Source of the DNA: Catenaria anguillulae PL171 | Taxonomy: Eukaryota > Blastocladiomycota > Blastocladiomycetes > Blastocladiales > Catenariaceae | Length of the DNA: 64,000 nt | Direction: 5' to 3' | Assembly: GCA_002102555.1 (NCBI GenBank) | Contig: MCFL01000037.1 | Coordinates: forward strand, 186,001-250,000 | Part shown: piece by piece, positions 41,732 to 51,913 of the stretch | Layout: the number at the start of each line of letters is the position of its first letter | Numbering within the stretch: position 1 is the first letter of the stretch | The notes under the pieces: generated by a model | What the model was told of the DNA's origin: nothing | The model's input: only the letters and a program-made list of their open reading frames with translations | The model's database searches: none | Position numbers and translations under genes: made by a program

Positions 41732-44062
41732 TTACAGGTAATCCGTTCTTGTCTTCATTTTCGCCAGCAGCTGCTCATCCACCAATCCCGATTTTGCCCA
41801 CCACGCCTTTACCCTCTTCGAGATTTCCGTCCTGCCCTCAACAATGTCCGCGGGACATTCAAGTGTGATGCTTGAGGCCACCTTGAACCACTCAAGCACA
41901 TCACACTTCCCACGCCGACTTGCCACTTCAAGGCACCGAGGAAGACTCTCCTTCTTCAACTTCTCCAATTCCTCGGCTTTACAGTGCCGCCTCCAATAAT
42001 CCAGAATGGGGACACACGCAACGAGCTCGTCAATCACGTTTCCGGGGTCGAGTAACTCCAAAGAAGGGTTTTTCAGCAGGTGCTGGAAGAGATGCGCTCG
42101 AATTGGGTTGACAAATGGCCCACGATTCACGGGTAAACAAGTGCACACTTGTGGCAAATTGGCATACCACCACAGAAGCGATTTCCCGTGGTGATCAATG
42201 TCGTACCAGTAGTGCGCATACATGTTTTCCTGAGTTGCCTCATCTGGGAACTCGTTGCTCGACCATGCCTTGGCAAAGTCCTGCTCGGATGCACGGCTAG
42301 AGCGGAGCAACCAGTCTAGAACGTCAATTCGGCCATGAACGCTCGCGTTGTGGATGCACTTGACGAGATCCACAGGCTGGCCCGCATCATACCATGCTTT
42401 GAGCGAAGCCAACATGGAGTCTGATGTCTCGCCTCTGCTTTGCTCACAAGCGTACAAGTAGGGTTGCCCATGATGCAAGTCGTACACGTCCTTGAGCCAG
42501 CCAGCCTTTTGCATCCACCATTCAATCACACCAACCCGACCTTCGGAAAACACTCGCCAGAACACGATCCGAATTGATGGCGTTGTCGCGGTGCCCGACA
42601 CAATCTTTGGAATGCGTTCTGCCAGCCAATCCAACACATGGACATTGCCCGCCTCACTTGCCGACCCAAAACTGCCACTCCAATCTTCCATGGTCATGTC
42701 CGTTGCAAACCCATTTGTAAACATCCATTCCAGGACATCGAGGCGCCCGTAGTATGCGGCCGAGCCAAAGACTTTGGCCCGCTTGTTATCGCCGGGAGCT
42801 GGGAACTGGAATCCATTTGCGAGCAGCCAGTCTAGAATATCGACACCTACTTTACCGCATCCTTGCGAAATATCGTATGGATCATATCCAAAATACCATC
42901 CCTGCATGTCTGGAATGGACGGGTCCACATTGGCATGAATCCACTTGAGCAGCTCCAGCTTGCCAGATCCCAACGATGACTGCACAAGTTGGTTGCGCGA
43001 TCCCAACAGGTACCCACGGCTGTGAAGCTCTTTGACAAGCTCCAGTTGGCCCTTTTCGCAAGCTTTTCGAGAAAAAACACTGTTGCTCTGAGCGAAACGC
43101 AACAAACCAAACGCATGCAACCAATCGCCGCTCGGCCCATTACACACGGCGTTGTAGCACATGGATCGGAATTCCGAGCAGTGACTGGCACTCGCCTCGC
43201 CTTCAAGCACACTTTGCTCGATCCCATGCTGCAATGCCTCCATTGCGTTGGGTTGTGTCTTGCACCAGTCCAATACGGCGGCCTGGGCGTGGTAGAATGC
43301 GGTTGAAAACAATTCGATCCAATCCATCTTTGCACCCATCACGCCCGCCTTCAGCCTTGTCACCCACCAGTCCATTACGTGCACATGTCCACGCCGGGCA
43401 GCGGCAAGAACCGCTTTGGCGCTGGCCGACTCGATACGAACCGCACGGACATTCTCGAGCAACCAGTCAAGAAGATCCGCTCGACCCTCATGTGAAGCAT
43501 GCACGGCAACCAGTGCAAATGTGCTGGGATCGTCGCCTTCCTCCAGCTCCAAGTATGGATACCCACGAGCTTTCCACCAGTCCAACCACATGTGATCCTT
43601 TCGCTCGCAGAACGCCTCCATCAAGAAACAGTCACGCCAGTCCCAATCTACGAACAATACAGTTGGCCGATTCAGCCACCATTCAAGAACATCCGTGGAT
43701 CCGCATTTCAGCGCAAACGTGAGCACGTTTTGCGGATCGTAATTGAGTGGCCGCCCCGCCGGCTGCTTGCTCCACTGTAACATGAATTCGAGCAAGGCAA
43801 TGTCGCCGAGGCGGGTTGCCGAGTTCATGTCAACTTGTGGCATCAGCATGAGTGCGGCTTTGGTCACGAGCGGTGCATGGGTGCGTGATAGAACGTTGAG
43901 AGGTTGGGCGATGGCCGAGGGTTGCCAAGGTGAGGAGGCGGCGATGAGGTGGACGCAGATGGCGATGATGGGTTCGGCGAGCTCCACGGTAAGCGGCAGT
44001 GGCGGCGGGCTGGCCGTGGTGGCGAGCGCGCAGAGTTGAGGATTCATTGAGGCGGCATTCAT
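41732..44062 (-). CDS. Ankyrin-like repeat protein, copy G
   Basis: An intact single exon of 776 residues from ATG 44062. The N-terminal module is LPLTVELAEPIIAICVHLIAAS..WQPSAIAQPLNVLSRTHAP. About 16 ankyrin-like units follow (DVLEWWLN, DLLDWLLENV, HVMDWWVTRL, AVLDWCKTQP, KLELLKWIH, DILDWLLANGF, DVLEWMFTNGF, HVLDWLAERI, GVIEWWMQKAG, DVLDWLLRSS). The C-terminal module includes PVNRGPFVNPIRAHLFQHLL, DVLEWFKVASSITLECPADI and WWAKSGLVDEQLLAKMK. It is the closest relative of copy B, and from about 42690 to 43070 the two are almost identical in DNA. Soluble; function unknown. Confidence 0.85.
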   Translation of the reverse strand: MNAASMNPQLCALATTASPPPLPLTVELAEPIIAICVHLIAASSPWQPSAIAQPLNVLSRTHAPLVTKAALMLMPQVDMNSATRLGDIALLEFMLQWSKQPAGRPLNYDPQNVLTFALKCGSTDVLEWWLNRPTVLFVDWDWRDCFLMEAFCERKDHMWLDWWKARGYPYLELEEGDDPSTFALVAVHASHEGRADLLDWLLENVRAVRIESASAKAVLAAARRGHVHVMDWWVTRLKAGVMGAKMDWIELFSTAFYHAQAAVLDWCKTQPNAMEALQHGIEQSVLEGEASASHCSEFRSMCYNAVCNGPSGDWLHAFGLLRFAQSNSVFSRKACEKGQLELVKELHSRGYLLGSRNQLVQSSLGSGKLELLKWIHANVDPSIPDMQGWYFGYDPYDISQGCGKVGVDILDWLLANGFQFPAPGDNKRAKVFGSAAYYGRLDVLEWMFTNGFATDMTMEDWSGSFGSASEAGNVHVLDWLAERIPKIVSGTATTPSIRIVFWRVFSEGRVGVIEWWMQKAGWLKDVYDLHHGQPYLYACEQSRGETSDSMLASLKAWYDAGQPVDLVKCIHNASVHGRIDVLDWLLRSSRASEQDFAKAWSSNEFPDEATQENMYAHYWYDIDHHGKSLLWWYANLPQVCTCLPVNRGPFVNPIRAHLFQHLLKNPSLELLDPGNVIDELVACVPILDYWRRHCKAEELEKLKKESLPRCLEVASRRGKCDVLEWFKVASSITLECPADIVEGRTEISKRVKAWWAKSGLVDEQLLAKMKTRTDYL

Positions 44063-44369
44063 GTCTAGTTATTGCATGGGCATGCGAATGTCTGTGTACG
44101 GCCTGCGCCAAAGAGAAAGAACCCGTTCTTCAAGCTTGTTTGGATTCCAAGTCATTCCCACGGCGGCATTGACATGCACGGATCGACGGTCCTTCGGTCC
44201 TTGCGCTTTGAGTCCGAGTCTGCGGCAATAGCTCTCGGTGGCGGAACTCGATTGTATTTTCCGTTCGATTCTGCATGCCTATCTCACAAGCATTGTGGAC
44301 AGGGATTCCTTCAACCTTGGATTTTGCCATGTCACAAACTTGCACCTTTGGTCAACCAGGCAGGCTGTC

Positions 44370-44634
44370 GGTGACTCGATTGCCCATGCTCATGTATCAT
44401 AAGAGTCGGGGGGATTTGGGTGTGAGCGCGAGCGAGTTGGTCAAGATCGCGTTAAGAGGATAGTCAAGATGGGAACTGTTCAATGTTGGAATGGTGGAAG
44501 CAAGATTCCGGTCTCAAGCTAAAGGCACCGGAATCTTTCAGGGGATTTCCGCCACGCTCAAGGCATTGGTGGGTCAGGTCTGGACTGCTGAATGAGACGG
44601 AGGTTGTGCGGCTGCAAGCTCTTGACTCGCCTTG
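44370..44634 (+). pseudogene. C-terminal relic of an ankyrin-like copy
   Basis: The frame from 44484 reads MLEWWKQDSGLKLKAPESF, then RSRHWWVRSGLLNETEVVRL and a stop at 44634. This is the terminal module of the family. Just upstream, in another frame, LPMLMYHKSRGDLGVSASE followed by LVKIALRG matches the preceding segment (compare MLEYLKHKYQ..LIAASRAG in copy F). The rest of the gene is absent, as copy G's promoter begins about 300 bp to the left on the other strand. The piece is a leftover of an eighth copy. Confidence 0.65.
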
Positions 44635-45130
44635 ATCGACGTCATTTCATGCCATACTCTTCTCTTGTGCCCAACTTGTTTCTTTATTAGTTATTCATAT
44701 CGTTCCTCTTCAAGTATTTTTTTTCATTAAATATGTATCACCAATGAATTACACTCGACACGCTTGTCTCACCCCTCTAGATCTGGTGGCCGGCGGAATT
44801 GGTCCGTTCGAGGTCAGGTCAGTGCGCGTGTGAGATCGGCGCACCATGCCTTCTTGTGAGCGATCCGCCGCAGCCTCAATCAAGAATTTACGGGGACATC
44901 ATCAATGAATCTCGGGCAATGATACATTGACAAACCGCACACGAAACTCGGAGCACTCCACCATTTGCCGCCGAACCCGTCGCTTCCAATCTTGGATATC
45001 TCGCGAAACTCTCCGGACCAAACCCCGGCAGCGCCACGCCTCAAAGGTCGATCCTGCTGCCCAAACCCTCAATTCACTTCCACGCGCGTTCCATTCTTTG
45101 CACCCAACAACCAATCCCGCCTTGTCCACC
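44635..45130. other. Intergenic region upstream of V-ATPase c
   Basis: About 500 bp with the V-ATPase subunit c promoter and 5' UTR. No other gene is recognised. Confidence 0.5.
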
Positions 45131-45853
45131 ATGTCGGCCCAGTGCCCAATCTACGCCTCCTTCTTTGGCCTCGCTGGCTCGTCCATGGCCATGATCCTTA
45201 CTGGTCCGTCCCGTGCCCGTCATCGATACGCGTGAATGATTCTACATATTCACCCTGTTGCCACATTTTCGGTTCTCATTTCTCTCCAGCCATTGGCGCC
45301 GCCTACGGCACATACAAGGCCGGTGTCGGAATTGCCATGATGGGCACGTTCCGGCCCGACCTGATTATGAAGTCGCTGATTCCCGTGGTCATGGCCGGTA
45401 TCATTGCCGTGTACGGCCTTGTGGTTGCGGTCGTGATTTCCGGTAACAGTACGTCGTCACTCACTCACGCCCACGTGTCGTGTCTATTGACCTGCAACTT
45501 GCGGAACTCACTCCTTGTGCTTTTTTTTTACAGTGTCGCCCGCCAACCCATACTCGCTCTTCTCTGGCCTGCTGCATTTGGCCGCCGGCTTGTCTGTTGG
45601 ATTCACAGGCATTGCGGCCGGGTACGCCGTGGGCGTTGTGGGTGATGCTGGCGTCAAAGGATACAGCATGTCGCCGCGGTTGTTTGTGGGCATGGTGCTC
45701 ATGTTGATTTTCGCCGAAGTGTTGGGGCTTTATGGTTCGTTTTTTCATTGTTCTTGATGATTAAGCCAGCGGTCGATGCAGCGCTGACGTGTGCGTTCTG
45801 TAGGATTGATTGTGGCTCTCATTCTCAACACGCGCGCAACCAACGACTGTTGA
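45131..45853 (+). CDS. VMA3: V-type ATPase proteolipid subunit c
   Basis: Four exons, 45131-45203, 45290-45448, 45534-45734 and 45804-45853, give exactly 160 residues, the usual length. The four-helix proteolipid is complete: [20 protein letters not shown], then [59 protein letters not shown] and [19 protein letters not shown]. The proton-carrying Glu (about residue 139, in [10 protein letters not shown]) is present. Subunit c forms the membrane rotor ring that pumps protons into vacuoles, endosomes and Golgi. The three introns are 69-86 bp with consensus ends. Assignment is secure at family level; VMA11-type paralogues are very similar. Confidence 0.95.
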
Positions 45854-46046
45854 TTGGTCTGTTCCTCGCCTGCCCGCTTTCTCGTCGGGTGCCAAGTGAG
45901 CCATGTTTTTCCGAGTCGCTTCCATTCGATCTTGTTTAATTCTTCTCCTTCTCATGTGTTTATCGTCGGCTGGTACACACAAAAAATGCACATGCCATCC
46001 TAACTCCGCTCCCGGCACTTTGCCGCAACCTCCACGTTTCCCGCGT

Positions 46047-48005
46047 TCAACGTGCCGTCGCCATGTGCTTCATGTCGTACAACAACATGTTGAGCTTGAT
46101 ACGGTCCAGCATGGCCTTGGGCACACGTGCTTGTTGGTCGTCAAGTCCTGTCGCGTGCCGGGTTGGCGGCCGCGGCTGCTTGCTGCGGCGCGCCGAACCA
46201 TCAGCGAAAACGTGATGGGTGGCGGCCGCAGCGGCGGGTGCAGAGTTGAGAATGCGTGCGTTTTCGCGGGCAACGCGGCGCTTGGCGGCTTGAATGTGCG
46301 CGTGAATGAGCGAAGTGGATGTCGAGTCGGAAAAAGATAAACGTGTGGAGTCCAGATCACGGCCGATAGGTGGGCTACTTGCGTGCGCTGAGCGCGCGGC
46401 AGGTACCAGGCCACGGTGGGCGTGGGCGTTTGTGGCTGCGCTTTTCGTGAAGCTGGTTGCTTGAGCTAGGCTTGTTGCCTTTTCGACCGCAGCCTCTGGT
46501 TTGGATACGGGGGCAGCAACAATGGGTGGCGATACTTGAACTATTCCTGCTTGAGGATCATGAGGCGGCTCGGCTCGTGCGACAGACACCTGCTGCTCGT
46601 GGTGCTTCGCAGAGGTCGAACTTGAGTTAGGGGGGGCTTGCCTCACGGATTGAGTGCTCGTTTCCATCACATGATGCGCGAGCTCCCCATCGTTGGTGAC
46701 AGGCACACGCTCCTTGGTTGCGACAGATTGAGATTGAACCGCATGTGGGGTATCGGCATTGCTGCTTGGGGTTGATGAGACCGAATCAAACGAGTCATTG
46801 GAATACTGGTGGCCCTGCTCGCTGACCATTGAATGCGCGACAATTGCTGTTGGCGCAGACGTGTCTGCCAGATTGACGTTGCGTGAGCCTCCACAAGCAA
46901 TAGCAACGGCCGCCGACGTCGACGACTGCCGCCCATCGGAAGCCACCATCTTGACTGTCACGGACGACAGGTCACACGTCATGTCACGCAAGCCCGCTGT
47001 TGCTGTATTGGGAACAAGCCCAATTGCGGATGAATGCGCCGACTCGACCATCTCGCGCAACCTGGCCATTGGCGACAATAGAGCAGGCGTCGGCGATGAT
47101 GCTTGTAGCAACATGGTTTCTGCGGCTGGCGCAGGGATATCGGGGAGCGGCAGCAAGCGGTGTGGAGGTGACGCGAGAATCGACGACGAGTCATGGTGAT
47201 GTTTTCCTGCGGCAGAGGCGGTGGAAGTCGATGCAAGTACCAGCGTGTTATTGACAGTGGTTGAGGGCCAGGGCGGCGGGTGGGATGTGGAGACGAGCAG
47301 CATGGACGGCGCATTCGAGGGTGGAGAGAGCGGTGGGTCTGCGGTTGTGGCGGTTGGTGTGGCGCGAGTCTGCGGTGGCGAGATGGGGGTAGCATTTGAG
47401 ATCGAAGACTGATTGCGGGAAGTTGAGCGGGATGAAATCGAGGTGGATGACGCTTCTGAAGTCGATACGGATGGCGCAATTTCAGGCGCTGTACTGTTGG
47501 TGGCAGGATTGCTGGTGGCGATTGAAGTGTGTCGACTGCTTGCGACGCTGCTTGCTTGCGATGATGATGATGATGTGTTGGAAGCAATGGCCTTGGCTGA
47601 CTTTGTGCGGTTGCTACTAACACTGCTCTTTGTATTCTTGCTGGTGCTGCTCTTGATACTGGTGCTGGTGCTTGAGCGTGAGCTGGCTGACCTGATTGTG
47701 ACAACAGACCCCGTAGCTGATGATGACCGAGACCGGTCGGCTTTTGATGTGAGAGCAGCTGCAAAAGAATTGCTTGAATGGACTTGACTGAATTTTCCGG
47801 ACGCAGATGACGTCTGGGAGGACGCGGAAAGATTCGAGTGGGACTTTGGCAGCGGCGAATGAGAGGCTATGGTCATCATCTGAGAAGATTCGTTGTCGCC
47901 CACTGCATAGCCCGCGTCGTCGACAGTGACATTGTCGAGCTCGTCGAGGAGTTCTTCAAAGTCGTCAGAGTACGATTTCTGCTCAATTTTTGAAAGTTGC
48001 GACAT
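46047..48005 (-). CDS. Ser/Thr-rich protein of unknown function, YSDDFE start
   Basis: One exon of 652 residues. The N-terminus (MSQLSKIEQKSYSDDFEELL, then DELDNVTVDDAGYAVG) is acidic and is followed by about 500 residues dominated by Ser, Thr, Ala and Pro. The last 130 residues are basic and helical, with LIHAHIQAAKRRVARENARI and VPKAMLDRIKLNMLLYDMKH near the end. I do not recognise a family. A Y-S-D-D-F-E motif is frequent in centrosomal and ciliary proteins, so a basal-body or microtubule role is a weak inference. No signal peptide or membrane segment is seen. The low-complexity part argues for a phospho-regulated disordered scaffold. It is divergent from the glucosidase II gene. Confidence 0.7.
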   Translation of the reverse strand: MSQLSKIEQKSYSDDFEELLDELDNVTVDDAGYAVGDNESSQMMTIASHSPLPKSHSNLSASSQTSSASGKFSQVHSSNSFAAALTSKADRSRSSSATGSVVTIRSASSRSSTSTSIKSSTSKNTKSSVSSNRTKSAKAIASNTSSSSSQASSVASSRHTSIATSNPATNSTAPEIAPSVSTSEASSTSISSRSTSRNQSSISNATPISPPQTRATPTATTADPPLSPPSNAPSMLLVSTSHPPPWPSTTVNNTLVLASTSTASAAGKHHHDSSSILASPPHRLLPLPDIPAPAAETMLLQASSPTPALLSPMARLREMVESAHSSAIGLVPNTATAGLRDMTCDLSSVTVKMVASDGRQSSTSAAVAIACGGSRNVNLADTSAPTAIVAHSMVSEQGHQYSNDSFDSVSSTPSSNADTPHAVQSQSVATKERVPVTNDGELAHHVMETSTQSVRQAPPNSSSTSAKHHEQQVSVARAEPPHDPQAGIVQVSPPIVAAPVSKPEAAVEKATSLAQATSFTKSAATNAHAHRGLVPAARSAHASSPPIGRDLDSTRLSFSDSTSTSLIHAHIQAAKRRVARENARILNSAPAAAAATHHVFADGSARRSKQPRPPTRHATGLDDQQARVPKAMLDRIKLNMLLYDMKHMATAR

Positions 48006-48331
48006 GATTGCTGTCTGTTGGGCAGCCGATCCCGCAAGTCACGGTCGACAACCAACATGAGCATCAACGGAGGAGGGCGCGCGGATTGGGAATCCGTGCC
48101 GATCACCCAAACGCGTCTGTGATTCCAGCACGTGATCTCGACGCGTGCCTTCGATCTGTCGCCTTCACCTCGTACGACAGCGCTCAATAAATCGTGTCTC
48201 CATCACTGAATACCATAGCGTAAACATCACATTCATTGATGCAGAACACCCTTTGTCTCCGCTGCCGCTAGGCTCCCATGTATCTATCGAACCGAGTCAA
48301 TCACGCTCACAAGTTTACCACGCCACGCGCC
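48006..48331. promoter_or_regulatory. Divergent promoter region
   Basis: About 325 bp between the Ser-rich gene and the glucosidase II gene. Nothing specific is recognised. Confidence 0.4.
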
Positions 48332-51300
48332 ATGATCAAGCCGCCAACGATGGCCATGCCAAGATCGAGATCACGGCCACACGCCGCCGCCGCCGCCGCT
48401 GCTCTCGCCCTTGTGGCCATTCTCGTCATTTCTTTCGCACCGACGGCCCTCACCGTCAACCGCGACGAATTCAAAACCTGCGCGCAGTCGGGCTTCTGCC
48501 GCCGCCACCGCGCCCACGCCTCGCTGCGTGTGGCGCACCCAGACCCAGCGTCTGGCCCAACCTGGTCCATTGATCCAAAGTCGGTCGACGCATCGCAGTT
48601 GTCGCTCGGCATCTGGTCTGCGCGCCTCATCTCGTCGGCTAGCGCCGCTGATTCGCCCAGGCTCGCACTCACAGTGTCGACACTCAAGTCGGGTGCGATT
48701 CGTGTGCAGGTCGCCGATAGGCAGGATCCAAGGGTCAAGGAGGGCAAGGTCGTGGATGTGGCCGGATACGCGTTGTCTCATGAGCCCGGCCGAGTCGAGT
48801 ACAAGCACGAGGCGGCAGGCAGCGGCAGCAAGGACAGTGTGCAGCTCAAGGTGGGCGATAGCAAGGTTGACATCAAGTTTAGTCCATTTACGATTGCCGT
48901 GACGGGCAAAGACCAACCCGAGGCCGTTGTGTTGAACGCGCGCAACTTTTTCCGGTTCGAAACGGGAGCGCCCACTTCGGCGCCTCCCACCTCCTCGGCC
49001 ACCACCACGACCTCGGACTCTGCGGAGGTGTCGCCGTCGCCTTCATCGCTCTCGGTTGCCGACCAATGGCTTGCCATTGATCATGATGCCGCGGGATCCG
49101 AGACTTGGAAGTCGCACACGGACGCCAAGCCCTATGGTGCTCGGTCGTTTGGGTTTGACCTGCAGTTTGCACAGACGAGCCACGTGTATGGACTTGCCGA
49201 GCACGCGTCCGATTTCAATTTGCCGTCGACGAGGGGTGAAGGCGCCCGGTACACTGAACCGTATCGTCTTTGTACGTCCTCTTCTCCTTTTTAGCTAGTT
49301 TTGAAAGTCCCGCACATCATTGACCCAAGAATTGTTGCACAGACAACTTGGACGTGTTTGAATTCGAGCTCGACTCTCCCATGGCCCTGTACGGCTCGGT
49401 TCCCTATCTCGTCACACAAGGCACCCACGGGTCGGCAGGCGCTCTCGTGCTGTCCGCGTCTGAAATGTGGATCGACATTGAACGTCACGCCGACTCGCTC
49501 GCCGCCCACTGGATGACGGAATCGTCGCCGCTGGACTTGGTCCTGTTCACCGGCCCAACGCTTGCAGACGTGCACACGCAGTACATGCATCTTGCGGGCT
49601 ACCCTACACTCCCGCCGCTGTTTGCCACGGCGTACCACCAGTGCCGGTGGAACTACAATGACGAAAAGGATGTCAAGGATGTGGACGCCGGGTTTGACGA
49701 GCATGATATCCCGTACGATGTGCTGTGGCTCGATATCGAGCACACGGACGGCAAGCGGTACTTTACGTGGGACGCGGCAAAGTTCCCGACGCCGCAAAAG
49801 ATGCTGGACGGCGTGGCGAGCAAAGGCAGGAAGATGGTCACGATTGTGGATCCGCACATCAAGGTCGACTCGGCGTATCATGTGTCGAGCGAGGCGAGCA
49901 GCAAGGGCCTGTTTGTCAAGCGCGAGAATGAGGGCGAAGGCGCGTTCAATGGCCATTGTTGGCCGGGCGACTCGAATTGGGTGGATTTCTTGGACAAGAA
50001 GGCGAGGGAGTGGTGGGCAGGATTGTTCAAGGTCGACAAGTACAAGGGCAGCACGCTGGATTTGTTCACGTGGAACGACATGAATGAACCTAGGTATGTC
50101 ATTCTCATACTCATTATCGTTCGCATTGCTTGACCTTTCCGCTGACACTGCTCTTCAATGTCCAGTGTCTTTGGTGGCCCCGAAACCACCATGCCGAAAA
50201 CTGCCAAGCACGTTGGCGGCGTTGAGCACCGTGATGTACACAACCTGTACGGCATGCAACAACACCGCTCGACACACCTGGGCCACCTCCAACGCACCTT
50301 GTCGTCCGCCTCGACTCCACTTTCTGCCATCCACCGCCCATTTGTGCTGTCGCGCGCGTTTTTCACGGGCACTCAGCGGTACGGCGCCATCTGGACGGGC
50401 GACAACGACGCGCGCTGGGACCATCTGGCCTCGTCCACCCCGATGCTCCTGTCGCTTGGCGTGTCGGGCATCACGTTTGCCGGCGCCGACGTTGGCGGGT
50501 TTTTCCGCAACCCAGACGCGGAATTGCTTGCTCGCTGGTACGCGGCAGGCGCCATGCAGCCCTTCTTCCGCGCACACGCACACATTGATACCAAGCGACG
50601 CGAGCCCTGGGTGTACGAGGAGGGCAAGGTCAAGGACGCGATTCGCGCAGCCGTCAGGCGCAGGTACCGGTGGCTGCCGTATGTGTACTCGACATTTTTC
50701 GATGCGTGGAGCGCGGGCAAGCCTGTGGTACGGCCACTGGTCATGGAGTTTGGCGCCACGGACAAGCGCACGTGGGGCGTCCAGGAAGAGTACATGTTGG
50801 GCGATGCGGTCTTGTGCAAGGCAGTGACACGGCCCGGGGCAACCTCCGAACAAGTGTACTTGCCCTCGAGCGGCGGGGCGGGGGCGGGATGGTACGATGT
50901 GGGATCGCCGGGCGAGCCATGGACCTATGTGCCCAAGGGTGGAAAGAATGTATCGGTGGACGTGACGGCCCTCGACACGTTGCCCATGTTTGTCAAGGCA
51001 GGGTCGGTGGTCGTGGCGCGGGAACGCATTCGCCGGTCGTCGGCGGCTGGCATTACGGATCCGCTCACGGTTTACATTGCACTGGATGCCAATGGCGAGG
51101 CCGCGGGACATGTGGTGGTGGATGATGGCAAGTCGTTTGGCGTGTTGGGTGGCGCCGTCGTGGATGTGCGCATGAAGATGGCCAATGGCAAGTTTGGCGC
51201 AAAGTTGGGGTTGCCCAAGGTGAGCCAGTATGACTCTGACAAGGCCGTGGACGGCGAATGGGTGTCGCAAAAGAGGGAAATCAATGTGGACGCCAAGGTG

Positions 51301-51525
51301 AGGGGTGAGTTTTTGGACAAATTTGGTGGCGTGCGGGTTGAGAGGTTGGTCATTGTGGCGACAGACGACAAGGCGTGGAGCAAGGTCAAGAGGGTGCAGA
51401 GTGGTGCATCGGCAACGGATAGCAAGGAAAGAAGTTGGACCGTTGAGAAGCAGGGCAGGATGCTGGTTGTCAAGGAGCCTGGCTTTGCGCTGCGTGATTC
51501 CGCGTGGGTGTTGACAATCGAGTGA
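48332..51525 (+). CDS. ER glucosidase II alpha subunit (GH31)
   Basis: Three exons, 48332-49271, 49343-50093 and 50166-51525, with introns of 71 and 72 bp, give 1,016 residues. An upstream in-frame ATG at 48278 is possible. A signal sequence or anchor (AAAAAAALALVAILVISF) leads into VNRDEFKTCAQSGFCRRHR, typical of the mature N-terminus. GH31 signatures follow: VYGLAEHASDFNLPSTRG, HQCRWNYNDEKDVKDVD, and the catalytic WNDMNEPSVF with nucleophile Asp about 559. The acid/base Asp is in IWTGDND (about 643), and GADVGGFFRNPDAELLARWY comes next. The enzyme removes the two inner glucoses from N-glycans in the ER lumen and controls calnexin cycling. It normally needs a beta subunit for retention, which is not in this window. 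Confidence 0.95.
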
Positions 51526-51913
51526 GTGTCTGCCGTTTTGTGTGCGTTGTGTAGTGATCCAGCACGTGTTATGGATTCTAGCTTTGCCCCAAAGCGCAAA
51601 CAATTGGGTAGAGTGCATCAGGGCAATTGCAACGCGGCACAGGTTATGCTCGTCAGCCCAATGGTATGCCCTCGTCAGCCAAAGCCAATGTACCGACGAC
51701 AAGTACGAAAAGATGTATTTATCTATTGAAATGATGTCTCGCATGTTTTCAGATCACGCAATGACATGATGTGGTGAGAACTGGAATCGACTTTGAATAT
51801 CAACACAAGGCACAGCATGGAGTAGTATATGTATCACAAAAAAAGGAAACAAAGGAAAAAACGGAAACAACTCACTGTGAACAACCATAATGGTCCCATG
51901 AAGCATAATCTAC
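51526..51913. other. Convergent intergenic region
   Basis: About 390 bp between the stop codons of the glucosidase and peptidase genes. No feature beyond 3' sequence is seen. Confidence 0.5.

Noticed and set aside
16954-44062. Ankyrin-like cluster as tandem NLR-type immune receptors
   Set aside because: No nucleotide-binding or effector domain was seen in any copy, only repeats with two flanking modules, so an NLR label is not supported.
44927-45235. Long frame upstream of V-ATPase subunit c as an N-terminal extension
   Set aside because: The subunit starts at the ATG at 45131, which gives the standard 160-residue length and the usual short lumenal N-terminus.
50155-51744. 529-codon minus-strand open frame
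   Set aside because: It lies opposite the GH31 catalytic exon, which carries all enzyme motifs. The antisense frame is a GC-rich shadow.
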